Assembly: GCF_000152785.1 (NCBI RefSeq)
Contig: NZ_CH672414.1
Location: 277,615 to 341,614 of the forward strand
Length of the DNA stretch: 64,000 nt
Direction: 5' to 3'
From: Yoonia vestfoldensis SKA53
GTDB taxonomy: Bacteria > Pseudomonadota > Alphaproteobacteria > Rhodobacterales > Rhodobacteraceae
Part shown: positions 17,424 to 27,055 of the stretch, one piece after another
Layout: every line of letters begins with the position of its first letter
Numbering within the stretch: position 1 is the stretch's first letter
Notes under the pieces: generated by a model
The model's input: the letters and a program-made list of their open reading frames with translations, nothing else
Databases searched by the model: none
Told to the model about the DNA's origin: nothing
Made by a program: the position numbers and the translations under genes

Positions 17424-19205
17424 TTACAAGGGCCAGATCAGCGGGATCACAAAGGATACGATGGGCGCCAGCGTGATGTTCAGCGGAATCCCGAAGCGCA
17501 GGAAATCCGTGAACTTGTAACCGCCCGGCCCGAACACAAGCGTGTTGGTCTGATACCCAATGGGCGTGGCGAAACTGGCGCTGGCGGCGATCATCACGGC
17601 CACGACCAAGGGGCGCGGGTCCACGCCCAATGCTGCCGCCAGCCCGATGGCAATGGGTGTCATCACCACGGCGACGGCATTGTTGGACACCATCTCGGTC
17701 AGGGTGCTGGCCAGTACATAGACTGCCAGCACCACCAGAAACGGTGGCAAAGCCATCATATAGGGCGATGCCGCATTGGCGATCATTTCCACCGCACCAG
17801 AGGATTGCAGCGCCGATCCAACCCCCAGCATGGCAAAAATCAGCGCCAGCAACCGGCCTTCGATGAATGAAAACGCCTCGTCCGCATCGATGCAGCCGGT
17901 CATCAACACCACCGTCACCCCAAGCATCGCCAGCATCAGGATCGGCGCGATGTTCAGCGCCGCCAGCACGACGATCCCCAGCAACACGGCAATCGCCACC
18001 GGTGCATGACCGCGCCGATAGGCCCGCTGCGAGGGCGCGGACACATCACCAAGGTTCATATCCTCGGCCAGACGCTGGATATCGGCGGGCGCACCTTCAA
18101 GCAGCAGCGTATCGCCCACGCGCACGACCATATCGTCGATCTGCTGGCTGACATTGGCGTCGCGCCGATGCACCGCCAGCGGATAGACCGCATAGCGCCG
18201 GCGCAGCCGCAACGACCCCAGCCTGCGGTCAGCCATCTTGCAATTGGGGGTGATCAGCACCTCGACCGTGGTGGTTTCCACTGCCGAGATCTGATCGACG
18301 CGGCGCAACTCCTTGGTGGCCTGAAGCGACAGCAATTCCGTCATTTCGGTGCGCAGGATCACGCGGTCTCCCACCTGCAAGGTCACATTCGCCAGATCAC
18401 GGCGCAGCGACAGATCGCCCCGCACCACGTCGATCAGGCGCACGCCGTCGCGTTTGAACAATTGCACGCCATTCACTTCGCGCCCGATCAGGTTGCTTTC
18501 GGGGGGGATCACTGCCTCGGAAAAGAACTTTTTCTTTGACCTGTCTGACAGCATCGTGGCCATGCTGTGCCGGTCGGGCAACAGGCGCGGGGCCATGAAA
18601 TACATGTAGATGAAGGTCCAGATCACCACGATCACACCGACCGGCATGATCTCGAGAATCCCGAAAGGTTCCATCCCCGAGGCCCGCGCCACCCCGTCCA
18701 CCAGCAGGTTGGTCGATGTCCCGATCAGCGTCAGCGTGCCACCGACGATGGCGGCATAACTTAGCGGGATCAACAGCTTGGAGGCCGACACACCCAAAGT
18801 CCGCGACAGCTGGATAAAGACGGGGATCATCACGACGACCAGCGGCGTGTTGTTCATGACCGCACTGGCCAGCGCCACGAAGATCAATCCACCCCCGATC
18901 GCACGTGCGGGGCTCACACGGGCCTGCCGTTCGGCCAGCCGCGTCAGCGCGTCCAGCGCACCGGTGCGTACCAAGGCGCCCACGATGATGAACATCGCCG
19001 CAATCGTCCAAGGGGCGGGGTTGGAAAACGTATCGACTGCGGCCTGATAGGGCAGCACGCCCGTCACCAGCAGGATTGATACGCCGCCCATCGCGACGAC
19101 CTCGGTCGGATAGATTTCGCGCAAGAACAGCACGAACATGCCCACCAGCACGGCCAGCGTCAGCCACGCCTGTTGGCTTTGGGTCAGCGTGATCAGGTCA
19201 CTCAT
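17424..19205 (-). CDS. SLC13/DASS-family permease with two TrkA-C (RCK_C) domains
   Basis: A 593-residue inner-membrane transporter. The two transport repeats carry the paired sodium/substrate motifs MNNTPLVV with GTSTNLL in the first half, and SNNAVAV with TPIGYQTN in the second. Between them, at about 210-385, lie two cytosolic TrkA-C domains, known in other proteins to bind ligands. This architecture is common among putative sulfate or dicarboxylate importers of marine bacteria; the substrate is unknown. The start overlaps the stop of the upstream EamA exporter gene by eight bases. Confidence 0.9.
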   Translation of the reverse strand: MSDLITLTQSQQAWLTLAVLVGMFVLFLREIYPTEVVAMGGVSILLVTGVLPYQAAVDTFSNPAPWTIAAMFIIVGALVRTGALDALTRLAERQARVSPARAIGGGLIFVALASAVMNNTPLVVVMIPVFIQLSRTLGVSASKLLIPLSYAAIVGGTLTLIGTSTNLLVDGVARASGMEPFGILEIMPVGVIVVIWTFIYMYFMAPRLLPDRHSMATMLSDRSKKKFFSEAVIPPESNLIGREVNGVQLFKRDGVRLIDVVRGDLSLRRDLANVTLQVGDRVILRTEMTELLSLQATKELRRVDQISAVETTTVEVLITPNCKMADRRLGSLRLRRRYAVYPLAVHRRDANVSQQIDDMVVRVGDTLLLEGAPADIQRLAEDMNLGDVSAPSQRAYRRGHAPVAIAVLLGIVVLAALNIAPILMLAMLGVTVVLMTGCIDADEAFSFIEGRLLALIFAMLGVGSALQSSGAVEMIANAASPYMMALPPFLVVLAVYVLASTLTEMVSNNAVAVVMTPIAIGLAAALGVDPRPLVVAVMIAASASFATPIGYQTNTLVFGPGGYKFTDFLRFGIPLNITLAPIVSFVIPLIWPL

Positions 19206-20118
19206 GCGCCAAAGCCTTGCCCACGACAGGCGCTTCGGCCACCCGTGGCCGTACCAATGTCAGGCCCACGGCCATCGCCGCCAAGGCCGCCCAGACCCAC
19301 AGGCTGTAGTTTTCGCGCAAAAGCAGCATCGCCCAGATCACTCCGAATCCCGTTACAAGATAGCTGATCTGGCCGGCAAAGACTGCCCCGCCGCGCCGAA
19401 CCAGCCAGATATAGCCGGTATACACCACGACATGGATGACCGCACCGAGCAGCATAGTTACATCGGCCAGGATGAAAGGGGCTGCGGGCACGCGCAACTG
19501 GTCAGTGGCTAGCGCCAGTGGCAGCGCAATCACCACGCCGATGGCGGAGGCCCCAAACAGCACCTGCACTGGATCAAGCCCCATCGTGCCCCATTTTGCG
19601 ACGATATTGCCCTCAACCGCATAGCAGAACGGGGCGATCAGCGCCAAGGGCAGGAAGGCGACCATGGCACGGTCGGGCAGGCTCGCCTCGGGCAGGGCGA
19701 TCAGGGCGACGCCGATCAGCCCCAGCGCCAGCCCCGCCATCCGCCGCCATGAAAACCGGTCATTGCCCAACGCCAAGGCCAACGGAAAGGCGATCAGCGG
19801 AATGGTCGAGATCACGATGGACATGACCCCCGCAGGCAGATGAAAGGCCGCGCGATAGCTGCTGGAATTGGGGATCAGCGTGCCGAGCGCGGCAATCATC
19901 AGCCAGAACGCCAGCCTGCGGGGCGTGACGGGCAGCCGACCAAGCGTGCGCCAGCGCAAGCCGCCGAGCAGCAGCGTTCCGATCAGCATCTGCCAGAAGA
20001 TTATGCCAAACGGCTCATAGCCGCCGGTGACGGTGATCTTGGTCAGCGGTTGGGTCAACCCCCATCCTGCCCCCAAGGCCACCAGCGCCAACGTCAGCAG
20101 CCCGTGATCGCGGTTCAT
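19198..20118 (-). CDS. EamA-family (DMT) exporter
   Basis: A 306-residue protein with ten hydrophobic helices in two EamA repeats, as in drug/metabolite transporters that export amino acids or other small metabolites. The substrate is unknown. It is coupled at both ends: its ATG overlaps the phosphoesterase stop by four bases and its stop overlaps the SLC13 start by eight. All three are clearly in one transcript. Confidence 0.88.
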   Translation of the reverse strand: MNRDHGLLTLALVALGAGWGLTQPLTKITVTGGYEPFGIIFWQMLIGTLLLGGLRWRTLGRLPVTPRRLAFWLMIAALGTLIPNSSSYRAAFHLPAGVMSIVISTIPLIAFPLALALGNDRFSWRRMAGLALGLIGVALIALPEASLPDRAMVAFLPLALIAPFCYAVEGNIVAKWGTMGLDPVQVLFGASAIGVVIALPLALATDQLRVPAAPFILADVTMLLGAVIHVVVYTGYIWLVRRGGAVFAGQISYLVTGFGVIWAMLLLRENYSLWVWAALAAMAVGLTLVRPRVAEAPVVGKALAHE

Positions 20119-20930
20119 GCAGGCCCACTTGGCGCAAGTTTGCCGCCCTGGCGGACCATCACGACGCGGGTGGCCTTGCCGGTGCGGTCGTCGGTTTCGA
20201 CATAGAGGCCCGACAGGGTGGCTTCGGCTTCGGCCGGGCTGAACCGGTCCTTGGGCATGCCGGTGATGAACCGGCGCAGGGGTTCGGCCTTGTCCATGCC
20301 GATGACCGAATTGTAATCACCGCACATGCCCGCATCGGTCTGATAGGCGGTGCCGCCCCCCAGAATCATCGCATCGCCCGTCGGCACATGGGTATGGGTG
20401 CCGACGACGATGCTGGCGCGCCCGTCGCAGAAATGACCCAGCGCCATCTTTTCGGATGTCGCCTCGCAATGAATGTCTATCAGGCTGGCCTGCACCTGTC
20501 CGCCCATCGGATATTGCCGCAGCACGGCATCGAGCGCGGAAAACGGATCGTCGAAGGGCCGTTTCATGAACACCTGACCCAAGGCCTGTGCCACCAGAAC
20601 CTTGCGCCCGCCCATGGCATTGAACACCCGCGCGCCAACGCCGGGGGCGGCTTTGGAAAAGTTCAGGGGCCGGATGATGCGTGGCTCCTGTGCCGCAAAG
20701 GCCAGCATGTCCTTTTGGTCAAAGGCGTGATCGCCAAGTGTGATGACATCGGCACCCGCCTCGAGCAGCAGTTTGGCATGCGGGGCCGACAGCCCCATGC
20801 CCGAGGTCGCATTTTCGCCATTGACCACGACGAAATCGAGCCGCCAGTCGGCGCGCAGGCGGGGCAGATGGGTGGTAATCGCGGTCCGGCCTGACCGGCC
20901 CATGACATCGCCAAGGAAAAGTATCTTCAT
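20115..20930 (-). CDS. YmdB-like metallophosphoesterase (TIGR00282 family)
   Basis: A 271-residue calcineurin-like enzyme. The metal-site motifs appear in order: FLGDVMGRSGR, VVNGENATSG, TLGDHAFDQ, DIHCEATSEK and VGTHTHVPTGD. Family members hydrolyse cyclic nucleotides or act in RNA turnover and development (YmdB in Bacillus). The start at 20930 gives MKILFLGDVMG; the frame is open for about 550 bp further upstream but that part is not protein-like. It heads the four-gene minus-strand run. Confidence 0.92.
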   Translation of the reverse strand: MKILFLGDVMGRSGRTAITTHLPRLRADWRLDFVVVNGENATSGMGLSAPHAKLLLEAGADVITLGDHAFDQKDMLAFAAQEPRIIRPLNFSKAAPGVGARVFNAMGGRKVLVAQALGQVFMKRPFDDPFSALDAVLRQYPMGGQVQASLIDIHCEATSEKMALGHFCDGRASIVVGTHTHVPTGDAMILGGGTAYQTDAGMCGDYNSVIGMDKAEPLRRFITGMPKDRFSPAEAEATLSGLYVETDDRTGKATRVVMVRQGGKLAPSGPA

Positions 20931-21014
20931 CCGCCTTTGGTAAGGGCGGATCACAGGCAGTGCCAGTGCGAAAATGTCGCTGGTATCGCGCGTTTTTTGG
21001 TGCGACCCAAAGGC

Positions 21015-21929
21015 ATGAGTGATTTGCAAGCAGCGCGGCCCCTGCCGAACCCGGTCGCAGGTGTGCTTTGGATGGTCCTGACCGGCGTGATGTTCGTCGC
21101 GGTCACGGCCATCGTCAAACATGTCGGCGATGATGTGCCAGCCGCGCAGGCGGCGTTTTTGCGCTATGTGCTCGGGTTGGTGTTCCTGTTGCCGATGATC
21201 CGCCCGATCATGGCGGCCCGCCTGACTGGGCGGCAGATAAAGATGTTCGCGATCAGGGGGGTGGTGCATGCGCTGGCCGTGATCTTGTGGTTCTATGCCA
21301 TGGCGCGGCTTCCTATCGCCGAGGTGACGGCGATGAATTATCTCTCGCCGGTCTATGTCTCGATCGGGGCGGCGCTGTTTTTGGGGGAAAAGCTGCCGCC
21401 GCGCCGTCTGATCGCGGTGCTGCTGGCACTGGTGGGGGCCGCGATCATCCTGCGCCCCGGTGTCAAGGCGGTGGAAAGCGGTCATATCGCGATGCTTGGC
21501 ACGGCGGTTTTATTCGCGGTGGGTTATCTTTTGGCCAAGCGGTTGTCGGGCGAGGTATCAGCGGCGGTCGTTGTGGGGATGCTGTCGATCACGGTCACCA
21601 TCGGGCTGGCACCCTTTGCCTATGCGGTTTGGGTCACGCCGACGATTGCACAGCTGGGCTGGCTGCTGCTGGTCGCCTTTTTCGCCACCGCAGGCCATTA
21701 TACGATGACGCTGGCCTTTGCTGTGGCGCCGCTGACCGTGACCCAGCCGGTCACGTTCTTGCAACTTGTCTGGGCGGTGGTGCTGGGGGCGGTGGTATTC
21801 GGCGAGGCGGTGGATGGTTGGGTCGTCGTCGGCGGGCTGGTTATTATGGCCTCGGTCAGTTTCATCACTTGGCGCGAGGCGGTTGCGCGCCGGCATGTGA
21901 CGCCTGTCGTGACGCAGACCAAAGTGTAA
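21015..21929 (+). CDS. EamA-family (DMT) exporter, second copy
   Basis: A 304-residue protein with ten membrane helices and two EamA domains (first ending LALVGAAIILRPG, second with HYTMTLAFAVAPLTVTQPV). It differs in sequence from the other EamA gene nearby, so it is not a recent duplicate. The start is chosen at ATG 21015 (MSDLQAARPLPNP); an in-frame TTG at 20937 would add a non-family extension. Divergent from the phosphoesterase gene. Substrate unknown. Confidence 0.88.
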   Translation: MSDLQAARPLPNPVAGVLWMVLTGVMFVAVTAIVKHVGDDVPAAQAAFLRYVLGLVFLLPMIRPIMAARLTGRQIKMFAIRGVVHALAVILWFYAMARLPIAEVTAMNYLSPVYVSIGAALFLGEKLPPRRLIAVLLALVGAAIILRPGVKAVESGHIAMLGTAVLFAVGYLLAKRLSGEVSAAVVVGMLSITVTIGLAPFAYAVWVTPTIAQLGWLLLVAFFATAGHYTMTLAFAVAPLTVTQPVTFLQLVWAVVLGAVVFGEAVDGWVVVGGLVIMASVSFITWREAVARRHVTPVVTQTKV

Positions 21930-21945
21930 AAGCGCCTGACGGCGC

Positions 21946-21978
21946 GCCTCCGGCGGGAGTATTTTGGGAAATAAGAAG
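21946..21978 (-). repeat. Dispersed intergenic repeat, copy 3 (inverted)
   Basis: On the minus strand it reads CTTCTTATTTCCCAAAA, then TACTCCCGCCGGAGGC, the same left-arm type as copy 1. It lies between the ends of the EamA and choV genes, 27 bases after the choV stop in that gene's direction. Confidence 0.8.
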
Positions 21979-22005
21979 TCGCAAGAGGTGCGGCGGGTGC
22001 TGTGC

Positions 22006-23013
22006 CTAAAGCGGGGCGAGCCGTGTGATCAGCGAGCTTTGGGTGATCTGGCCGACGGGCTGGCCGTTTTCGTGACTTGCAGCGGCTGCGTGCCGATTTG
22101 TTGCAAGATGGCTTGGAACCGGCGTGGTCACGTCGATCCGGGGTCCGTCGGCGGTGCCTGCGATCATCACGTCGCGCGCGGTCAGCACGCCCAGCGGGTT
22201 CATATGGGCCACGAAATCGGCGACATAGCCGTTGGCAGGATTGGTATAGATGTCGCGCGGGGTGCCGCATTGCACGATCCGCCCGCCTTCCATGATGGCG
22301 ATGCGGTTGCCGATCTTGAACGCCTCGTCCAGATCATGGCTGACGAAGATGATCGTGCGGCCACGTTGTTTTTGCAGATCGAGCAATTCGTCCTGCAGCT
22401 TGGTCCGGATCAGCGGGTCTAGCGCGCTGAACGGTTCATCCATCAGCAGGATCGGCGCATCGGTGGCAAAGGCACGGGCCAGGCCCACGCGCTGTTGCAT
22501 CCCACCGGAGAGTTCGCCCACCGGCGCATTGGCGCGCTCTGAGAGGCCCACCATCGCCAGTTCCTGATCGATGCGATCGCGTAATTTGGCCTTGTCCAGA
22601 CCTGCCAGTTCCAGCCCCAGCCCGACATTGTCGCGCACGCTGCGCCATGGCAGCAGGCCGAATTGCTGGAACACCATCGACACCGATTTCTGCCGCAATC
22701 GTCGCAGGTCGGTGGCGTTGCAATGGGTGACGTCATAGCTGTGATCGCCGTCATTGACCCGCACCGCCCCGCGCACCACGGGGTTAAGCCCGTTGACCGC
22801 GCGCAGCAGCGTGGATTTGCCCGACCCCGATAGCCCCATCAGCACAAGGATTTCGCCCTGCGCGACATTCAGCGAACAATCATGCACGCCCAGCACCTGA
22901 TCGGTGCGGGTCATGATCTCGGCCCTGTGCAGGCCTTCGTCCATCAAGGGCAGGGCGGTCTGTGGCCGTGCGCCGAAGACGATACTGACATTGTCGAATT
23001 CAACCGCATTCAT
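22006..23013 (-). CDS. choV: Choline ABC transporter ATP-binding protein
   Basis: A 335-residue ATPase of the choline/glycine betaine uptake family. Walker A GLSGSGKST, the signature LSGGMQQRVGLARA, Walker B ILLMDEPFSALDP and the H-loop FVSHDLDEA are all present. The N-terminal extension (about 20-40, LMDEGLHRAEIMTRTDQ) is typical of ChoV, not of maltose-type ATPases. It overlaps choW by four bases. It should work with ChoW and ChoX to import choline for the bet enzymes next door. Confidence 0.93.
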   Translation of the reverse strand: MNAVEFDNVSIVFGARPQTALPLMDEGLHRAEIMTRTDQVLGVHDCSLNVAQGEILVLMGLSGSGKSTLLRAVNGLNPVVRGAVRVNDGDHSYDVTHCNATDLRRLRQKSVSMVFQQFGLLPWRSVRDNVGLGLELAGLDKAKLRDRIDQELAMVGLSERANAPVGELSGGMQQRVGLARAFATDAPILLMDEPFSALDPLIRTKLQDELLDLQKQRGRTIIFVSHDLDEAFKIGNRIAIMEGGRIVQCGTPRDIYTNPANGYVADFVAHMNPLGVLTARDVMIAGTADGPRIDVTTPVPSHLATNRHAAAASHENGQPVGQITQSSLITRLAPL

Positions 23014-23843
23014 TTTTGTTTTACCCGCAACATCCGGTCCAGCATGATCGCCACCACGACGATAACAAAGCCGGATTCAAACCCCAGTGACGTGTTGACC
23101 GTATTCAGCGCGCGCACCACCGGCACCCCCAGCCCGCTGGCCCCGACCAAGGCGGCGATGACCACCATCGACAGCGACAGCATGATCGTCTGGTTCAACC
23201 CCGCCATGATCTGCGGTGTGGCAGATGGCAATTCGACCTTGAACAAGATCTGCCGTTTGGTGGCGCCAAAGGCTTGGGCCGCCTCGAGCAGCGCCGTCGG
23301 CGTCGAAGCCACCCCCAAATACGTCAACCGGATCGGCGCAGGCAGCACAAAGATCACCGTTGCAATCAGCCCCGGCACCATGCCGATGCCGAAAAACACA
23401 ATCGCAGGGATCAGATAGACGAAGGTCGGCAAGGTTTGCATCAGATCCAGCACCGGCACCATCGCGCGGTACAGCTTGGGCCGATGCGCCGCCGCGATAC
23501 CAATCGGCACGCCAACGCCCATACAGACAACACAGGCCGACAGCACCAGCGTCAGCGATTGCATGGTTTCGCGCCAATAGCCTTGGTTGAGGATGAAAAA
23601 GAACCCCAGCACGATCAAAAGCGGCGTTTTCCAATTGCGCTGCATCACCCATGTCAGCCCTGCAAAGACGGCGATCACGATAAACGGATGCGGGGTTTCC
23701 AGCGTCCAAAGGATGCCGTCGATCATCGCCTCCATCGCATCCGAGATGATGTCAAAGACAAACCCCAGATTGCGGTTCATCGCGTCAAAGACCGATTTGG
23801 CCCAAGCACCTACGGGGATTTTCGTGCCGGTCAGCCAATCCAT
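23010..23843 (-). CDS. choW: Choline ABC transporter permease
   Basis: A 277-residue inner-membrane permease with about six helices. The cytoplasmic coupling loop EAAQAFGATKRQILFKVELP (the EAA loop that meets the ATPase) lies near 170-190. The N-terminus MDWLTGTKIPVGAWAKS fits ChoW of rhizobia and roseobacters. Its stop overlaps the choV start; a 72-bp gap separates it from choX, as is usual in these operons where the binding protein is made in excess. Confidence 0.93.
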   Translation of the reverse strand: MDWLTGTKIPVGAWAKSVFDAMNRNLGFVFDIISDAMEAMIDGILWTLETPHPFIVIAVFAGLTWVMQRNWKTPLLIVLGFFFILNQGYWRETMQSLTLVLSACVVCMGVGVPIGIAAAHRPKLYRAMVPVLDLMQTLPTFVYLIPAIVFFGIGMVPGLIATVIFVLPAPIRLTYLGVASTPTALLEAAQAFGATKRQILFKVELPSATPQIMAGLNQTIMLSLSMVVIAALVGASGLGVPVVRALNTVNTSLGFESGFVIVVVAIMLDRMLRVKQK

Positions 23844-23915
23844 TGTTCTGATCCTTGCCTTGGTGGGACAGGGCCTGCGTGACTGCGGCCCTGTCCGGTC
23901 GACTAAAAGGGTGCT

Positions 23916-24839
23916 TTACAGCCCAAGTGCGGTTTTCACCGCCGCCATCCCATCGCCGCCATCGCGGGTGGTGACCCCGTTCAGCCAACCATCGAGCACC
24001 GCAGGATTGGCCGCAAGCCAAGCGCTGGCCGCTGCATCAGGGGCCATGCCATCATCGCTGATCGCGGCCATGATCTCGTTTTCCATCGCCAAGGAAAATT
24101 CCAGATTGTTCAGCAATTGCCCGACATTGGGGCAGCTTTCGGCGTAACCTGCGGTGGTATTGGTGTAAACCGTCGCTTCGCCCAGATTGGGGCCAAACCA
24201 ATCATCGCCGCCTTCCAGATAGACCATATCGAAATTGGCGTTCATCGGATGCGGTTCCCAGCCCAGAAACACCACCGGTTCACTGCGACCAGCGGCGCGG
24301 TCGACTTGCGCCAACATGCCTTGTTCAGAGCTTTCGACCACTTCAAAACCGGTCAAACCAAATGCATCAGCCGCGATCATATCCATGATCAGGCGGTTGC
24401 CGTCATTGCCAGGCTCGATGCCGTAGATTTTGTTTTCCAACGCATCTGCATGGGTGACGATATCCGCAAAGGTCGCGATGCCCAGATCAGCGGCGGCGCG
24501 GTTCACGGCAAGGGTATATTTCGCCCCTTCCAGATTGGCGCGCACGGTGTCGACGGTGCCTGCTTCGCGGTAGGGGGCGATATCTGCCTCCATCGTGGGC
24601 ATCCAATTGCCCAAGAATACGTCGATATCGCCTTCGGCCAGCGAAATATACGTCACCGGAACTGACAGCAATTTGGTTTCAGTCTGATAGCCCAGCGCGT
24701 TCAGCACGACTGTCGTTGTGGCGGTGGTGGCGGTGATATCGGTCCAGCCGACATCAGAAAAGGTGACAAGATCGCATTCGGCAAAGGCGGGCATTGCGGC
24801 AACAATCGCAAGCGCCGACAGGCTTGATTTCAGTTTCAT
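23916..24839 (-). CDS. choX: Choline ABC transporter periplasmic binding protein
   Basis: A 307-residue protein with a Sec signal peptide (MKLKSSLSALAIVAAMPAFA, cleavage before ECD). The aromatic and acidic residues expected for a trimethylammonium-binding box are seen in GNWMPTMEAD, EPGNDGNRL, and LGWEPHPMN. A disulfide-type pair (Cys in AECD and ESCP) is as in ChoX. The start at 24839 has AGGGAGA just upstream. Divergent from betI, with the likely BetI operator in the 83-bp gap. Confidence 0.93.
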   Translation of the reverse strand: MKLKSSLSALAIVAAMPAFAECDLVTFSDVGWTDITATTATTTVVLNALGYQTETKLLSVPVTYISLAEGDIDVFLGNWMPTMEADIAPYREAGTVDTVRANLEGAKYTLAVNRAAADLGIATFADIVTHADALENKIYGIEPGNDGNRLIMDMIAADAFGLTGFEVVESSEQGMLAQVDRAAGRSEPVVFLGWEPHPMNANFDMVYLEGGDDWFGPNLGEATVYTNTTAGYAESCPNVGQLLNNLEFSLAMENEIMAAISDDGMAPDAAASAWLAANPAVLDGWLNGVTTRDGGDGMAAVKTALGL

Positions 24840-24865
24840 GGTGGTCTCCCTGTGGTTTTTTGTTG

Positions 24866-24879
24866 ATTGACGAGTCAAT
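24866..24879. promoter_or_regulatory. Candidate BetI operator between choX and betI
   Basis: attgac (24866-24871) and gtcaat (24874-24879) form a perfect palindrome around GA, within TTGATTGACGAGTCAATAA. It resembles the TTGATTGG-type operator I recall for E. coli BetI. It lies in the 83-bp gap where choX and betI start in opposite directions, the right place to control both. Confidence 0.65.
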
Positions 24880-24922
24880 AAAGAACGAATTAGGTGTCTG
24901 GTGCAACCGGAAAGAGTGAAAC

Positions 24923-25507
24923 ATGCCCAAGCTAGGAATGGAACCGATCCGCCGTGCTGCACTGATGCAGGCCACGATTGACGAAATCGGCGCCGTGGGC
25001 AACCTTGATGTGACGGTCAGTGCGATTGCAAAGCGGGCTGGCATGTCATCTGCACTGGCGCATCATTATTTTGGCGGCAAGGAACAGATCTTTCTGGCGG
25101 CGATGCGGCACGTTCTGCGCGTCTATGCCGCCGAGGTGCGCGCCGCCCTGCGCGCTGTACATGGCCCGCATGCCCGGATCGAGGCAGTCATCCGCGCGGG
25201 TTTCAGTTCGACCAATTTCCAGCCAGATGTGATCGCGGCATGGCTGAATTTTTACGTCCTTGCCCAGACGTCACAGGATGCCAACCACCTGTTGCGCATC
25301 TATCAACGACGGTTGCACAGCAATCTTGTGCATGACCTGCGGCCCATGATCGGGGATCGTGCTGAAAATGCCGCCATGCGGATCGCGGGGCTGATTGACG
25401 GGTCATATCTGCGGCAAGGGCTGGCGCGCGGCCTGGGCGTTGCATCGGACGCGACCGAACAGGTGCTGGCGCTGCTGGAGATGGAATTGAAGGAGACCGT
25501 AAAATGA
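24923..25507 (+). CDS. betI: TetR-family choline-sensing repressor BetI
   Basis: A 194-residue repressor. The HTH at about 28-55 (SAIAKRAGMSSALAHHYFGG) and the N-terminus MPKLGMEPIRRAALMQATI are those of BetI. The C-terminal ligand domain has QPDVIAAWLNFY. BetI releases DNA when choline is bound, opening the bet genes. Its 3' end overlaps betC by four bases, so it heads betI-betC-betB-betA. Confidence 0.95.
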   Translation: MPKLGMEPIRRAALMQATIDEIGAVGNLDVTVSAIAKRAGMSSALAHHYFGGKEQIFLAAMRHVLRVYAAEVRAALRAVHGPHARIEAVIRAGFSSTNFQPDVIAAWLNFYVLAQTSQDANHLLRIYQRRLHSNLVHDLRPMIGDRAENAAMRIAGLIDGSYLRQGLARGLGVASDATEQVLALLEMELKETVK

Positions 25508-27012
25508 CGAAGCCGAACATCCTGATTATCATGGTCGACCAGCTTAACGGCACGCTCTTTCCCGACGGGCCTGCAGACTGGCTGCATGCGCCCAACCTCA
25601 AGGCGCTGGCCGCCCGCTCCACCCGATTCGCCAACAGCTACACAGCCTCGCCGCTCTGCGCACCGGCGCGGGCGGCGTTCATGTCGGGGCAATTGCCATC
25701 GCGTAACGGGGTCTATGACAATGCCGCTGAATTCGCATCAAGCATCCCGACCTATGCGCATCACCTGCGGCGTGCTGGCTATCAGACCTGCCTGTCCGGC
25801 AAGATGCATTTCGTCGGTCCCGACCAGATGCATGGCTTCGAAGAACGGTTGACCACCGATATCTACCCCGCCGATTTCGGCTGGACGCCGGATTACCGCA
25901 AACCGGGCGAACGGATCGATTGGTGGTATCACAACATGGGGTCGGTCACAGGCTCCGGCGTGGCCGAGATCACGAACCAGATGGAATATGATGACGAAGT
26001 CGCCTATCACGCGACCCGAAAGCTCTATGATCTGGGGCGCGGCCATGACGCGCGGCCCTGGTGCCTGACGGTCAGTTTCACCCACCCGCACGACCCCTAT
26101 GTGGCGCGGCGCAAATACTGGGATCTGTACGAGGATTGCGCCCATCTGATGCCGCAGACCGGCCCGATCCCTTACGCCGATCAGGACCCGCACAGCCAAC
26201 GCATTCTGGATGCAAACGACCGCGACAATTTCACCATCAGCGATGATGATATCCGCCGGTCGCGCCGCGCCTATTTCGCCAATATCAGCTATCTTGACGA
26301 TAAGATTGGTGAAATCCTGCAAGTGCTGGACGACACGCGCCAAGAGGCCACGATCCTCTTTGTGTCCGACCACGGCGATATGCTGGGCGAACGCGGCCTG
26401 TGGTTCAAGATGTGTTTCTACGACGGATCATCGCGTGTGCCGCTGATGATCGCCAGCCCCGCGATGGAACCCGGCCTGCGCAAAGTCCCCGTCAGCACGA
26501 TCGACGTGACGCCGACGCTGTGCGATCTGGCGGGCGTGGACATGTCCGAGGTGATGCCATGGACCAGCGGCGAAAGCCTTGTGCCTTTGGGGCAGGGCGG
26601 CACCCGCGATGCGCCCGTCGCTATGGAATATGCCGCCGAGGCGTCACAGGCCCCGCTGGTCAGCCTGCGCTATGGCAAATGGAAATACAATCGCTGCACG
26701 CTCGACCCCGACCAGCTCTTCGATATGGATGCGGACCCGCACGAGCTGACCAATCTGGCCAGCCACCCCGCCCATCAAGGCACGCTGACGCAACTGCGCG
26801 CCAAGGCCGAGGCCCGCTGGGATCTTGCCCGTTTCGACGCCGATGTGCGCCAGTCGCAGGCCTGCCGCTGGGTCGTCTACGAGGCGCTGCGCAACGGCAG
26901 CTATTACCCGTGGGACTACCAGCCGCTGCAAAAGGCATCCGAACGCTACATGCGCACTCATATGGACCTTAACGTGCTCGAAGAAAGCCAGCGTTTTCCA
27001 CGCGGTGAATGA
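25504..27012 (+). CDS. betC: Choline-sulfatase
   Basis: A 502-residue type I sulfatase that releases choline from choline-O-sulfate. The formylglycine motif is [14 protein letters not shown] with Cys52 as the residue to be oxidised; metal ligands come from MVDQLNG at the N-terminus and [14 protein letters not shown] near 280. The C-terminal [20 protein letters not shown] matches BetC. It overlaps betI by four bases. A repeat copy begins right after the stop and leads into betB. Confidence 0.95.
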   Translation: MTKPNILIIMVDQLNGTLFPDGPADWLHAPNLKALAARSTRFANSYTASPLCAPARAAFMSGQLPSRNGVYDNAAEFASSIPTYAHHLRRAGYQTCLSGKMHFVGPDQMHGFEERLTTDIYPADFGWTPDYRKPGERIDWWYHNMGSVTGSGVAEITNQMEYDDEVAYHATRKLYDLGRGHDARPWCLTVSFTHPHDPYVARRKYWDLYEDCAHLMPQTGPIPYADQDPHSQRILDANDRDNFTISDDDIRRSRRAYFANISYLDDKIGEILQVLDDTRQEATILFVSDHGDMLGERGLWFKMCFYDGSSRVPLMIASPAMEPGLRKVPVSTIDVTPTLCDLAGVDMSEVMPWTSGESLVPLGQGGTRDAPVAMEYAAEASQAPLVSLRYGKWKYNRCTLDPDQLFDMDADPHELTNLASHPAHQGTLTQLRAKAEARWDLARFDADVRQSQACRWVVYEALRNGSYYPWDYQPLQKASERYMRTHMDLNVLEESQRFPRGE

Positions 27013-27013
27013 T

Positions 27014-27053
27014 CATCTTCAGAGTATAAATATCCCCGCCGGAGGCATAAAAG
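27014..27053 (+). repeat. Dispersed intergenic repeat, copy 4 (supplies the betB ribosome-binding site)
   Basis: It begins CATCTTCAGAGTATAAA and ends CCGCCGGAGGCATAAAAG, one base after the betC stop. Its GGAGG (27041-27045) is ten bases from the betB ATG and is the only good Shine-Dalgarno there, so the repeat has been taken into the translation signal of a core operon gene. Confidence 0.9.
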
Positions 27054-27055
27054 TC

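Noticed and set aside
20931..21485. Long N-terminal extension of the YmdB-like gene
   Set aside because: The 5' part is His/Arg/Gln-rich and antisense to the second EamA exporter; the family start is ATG 20930.
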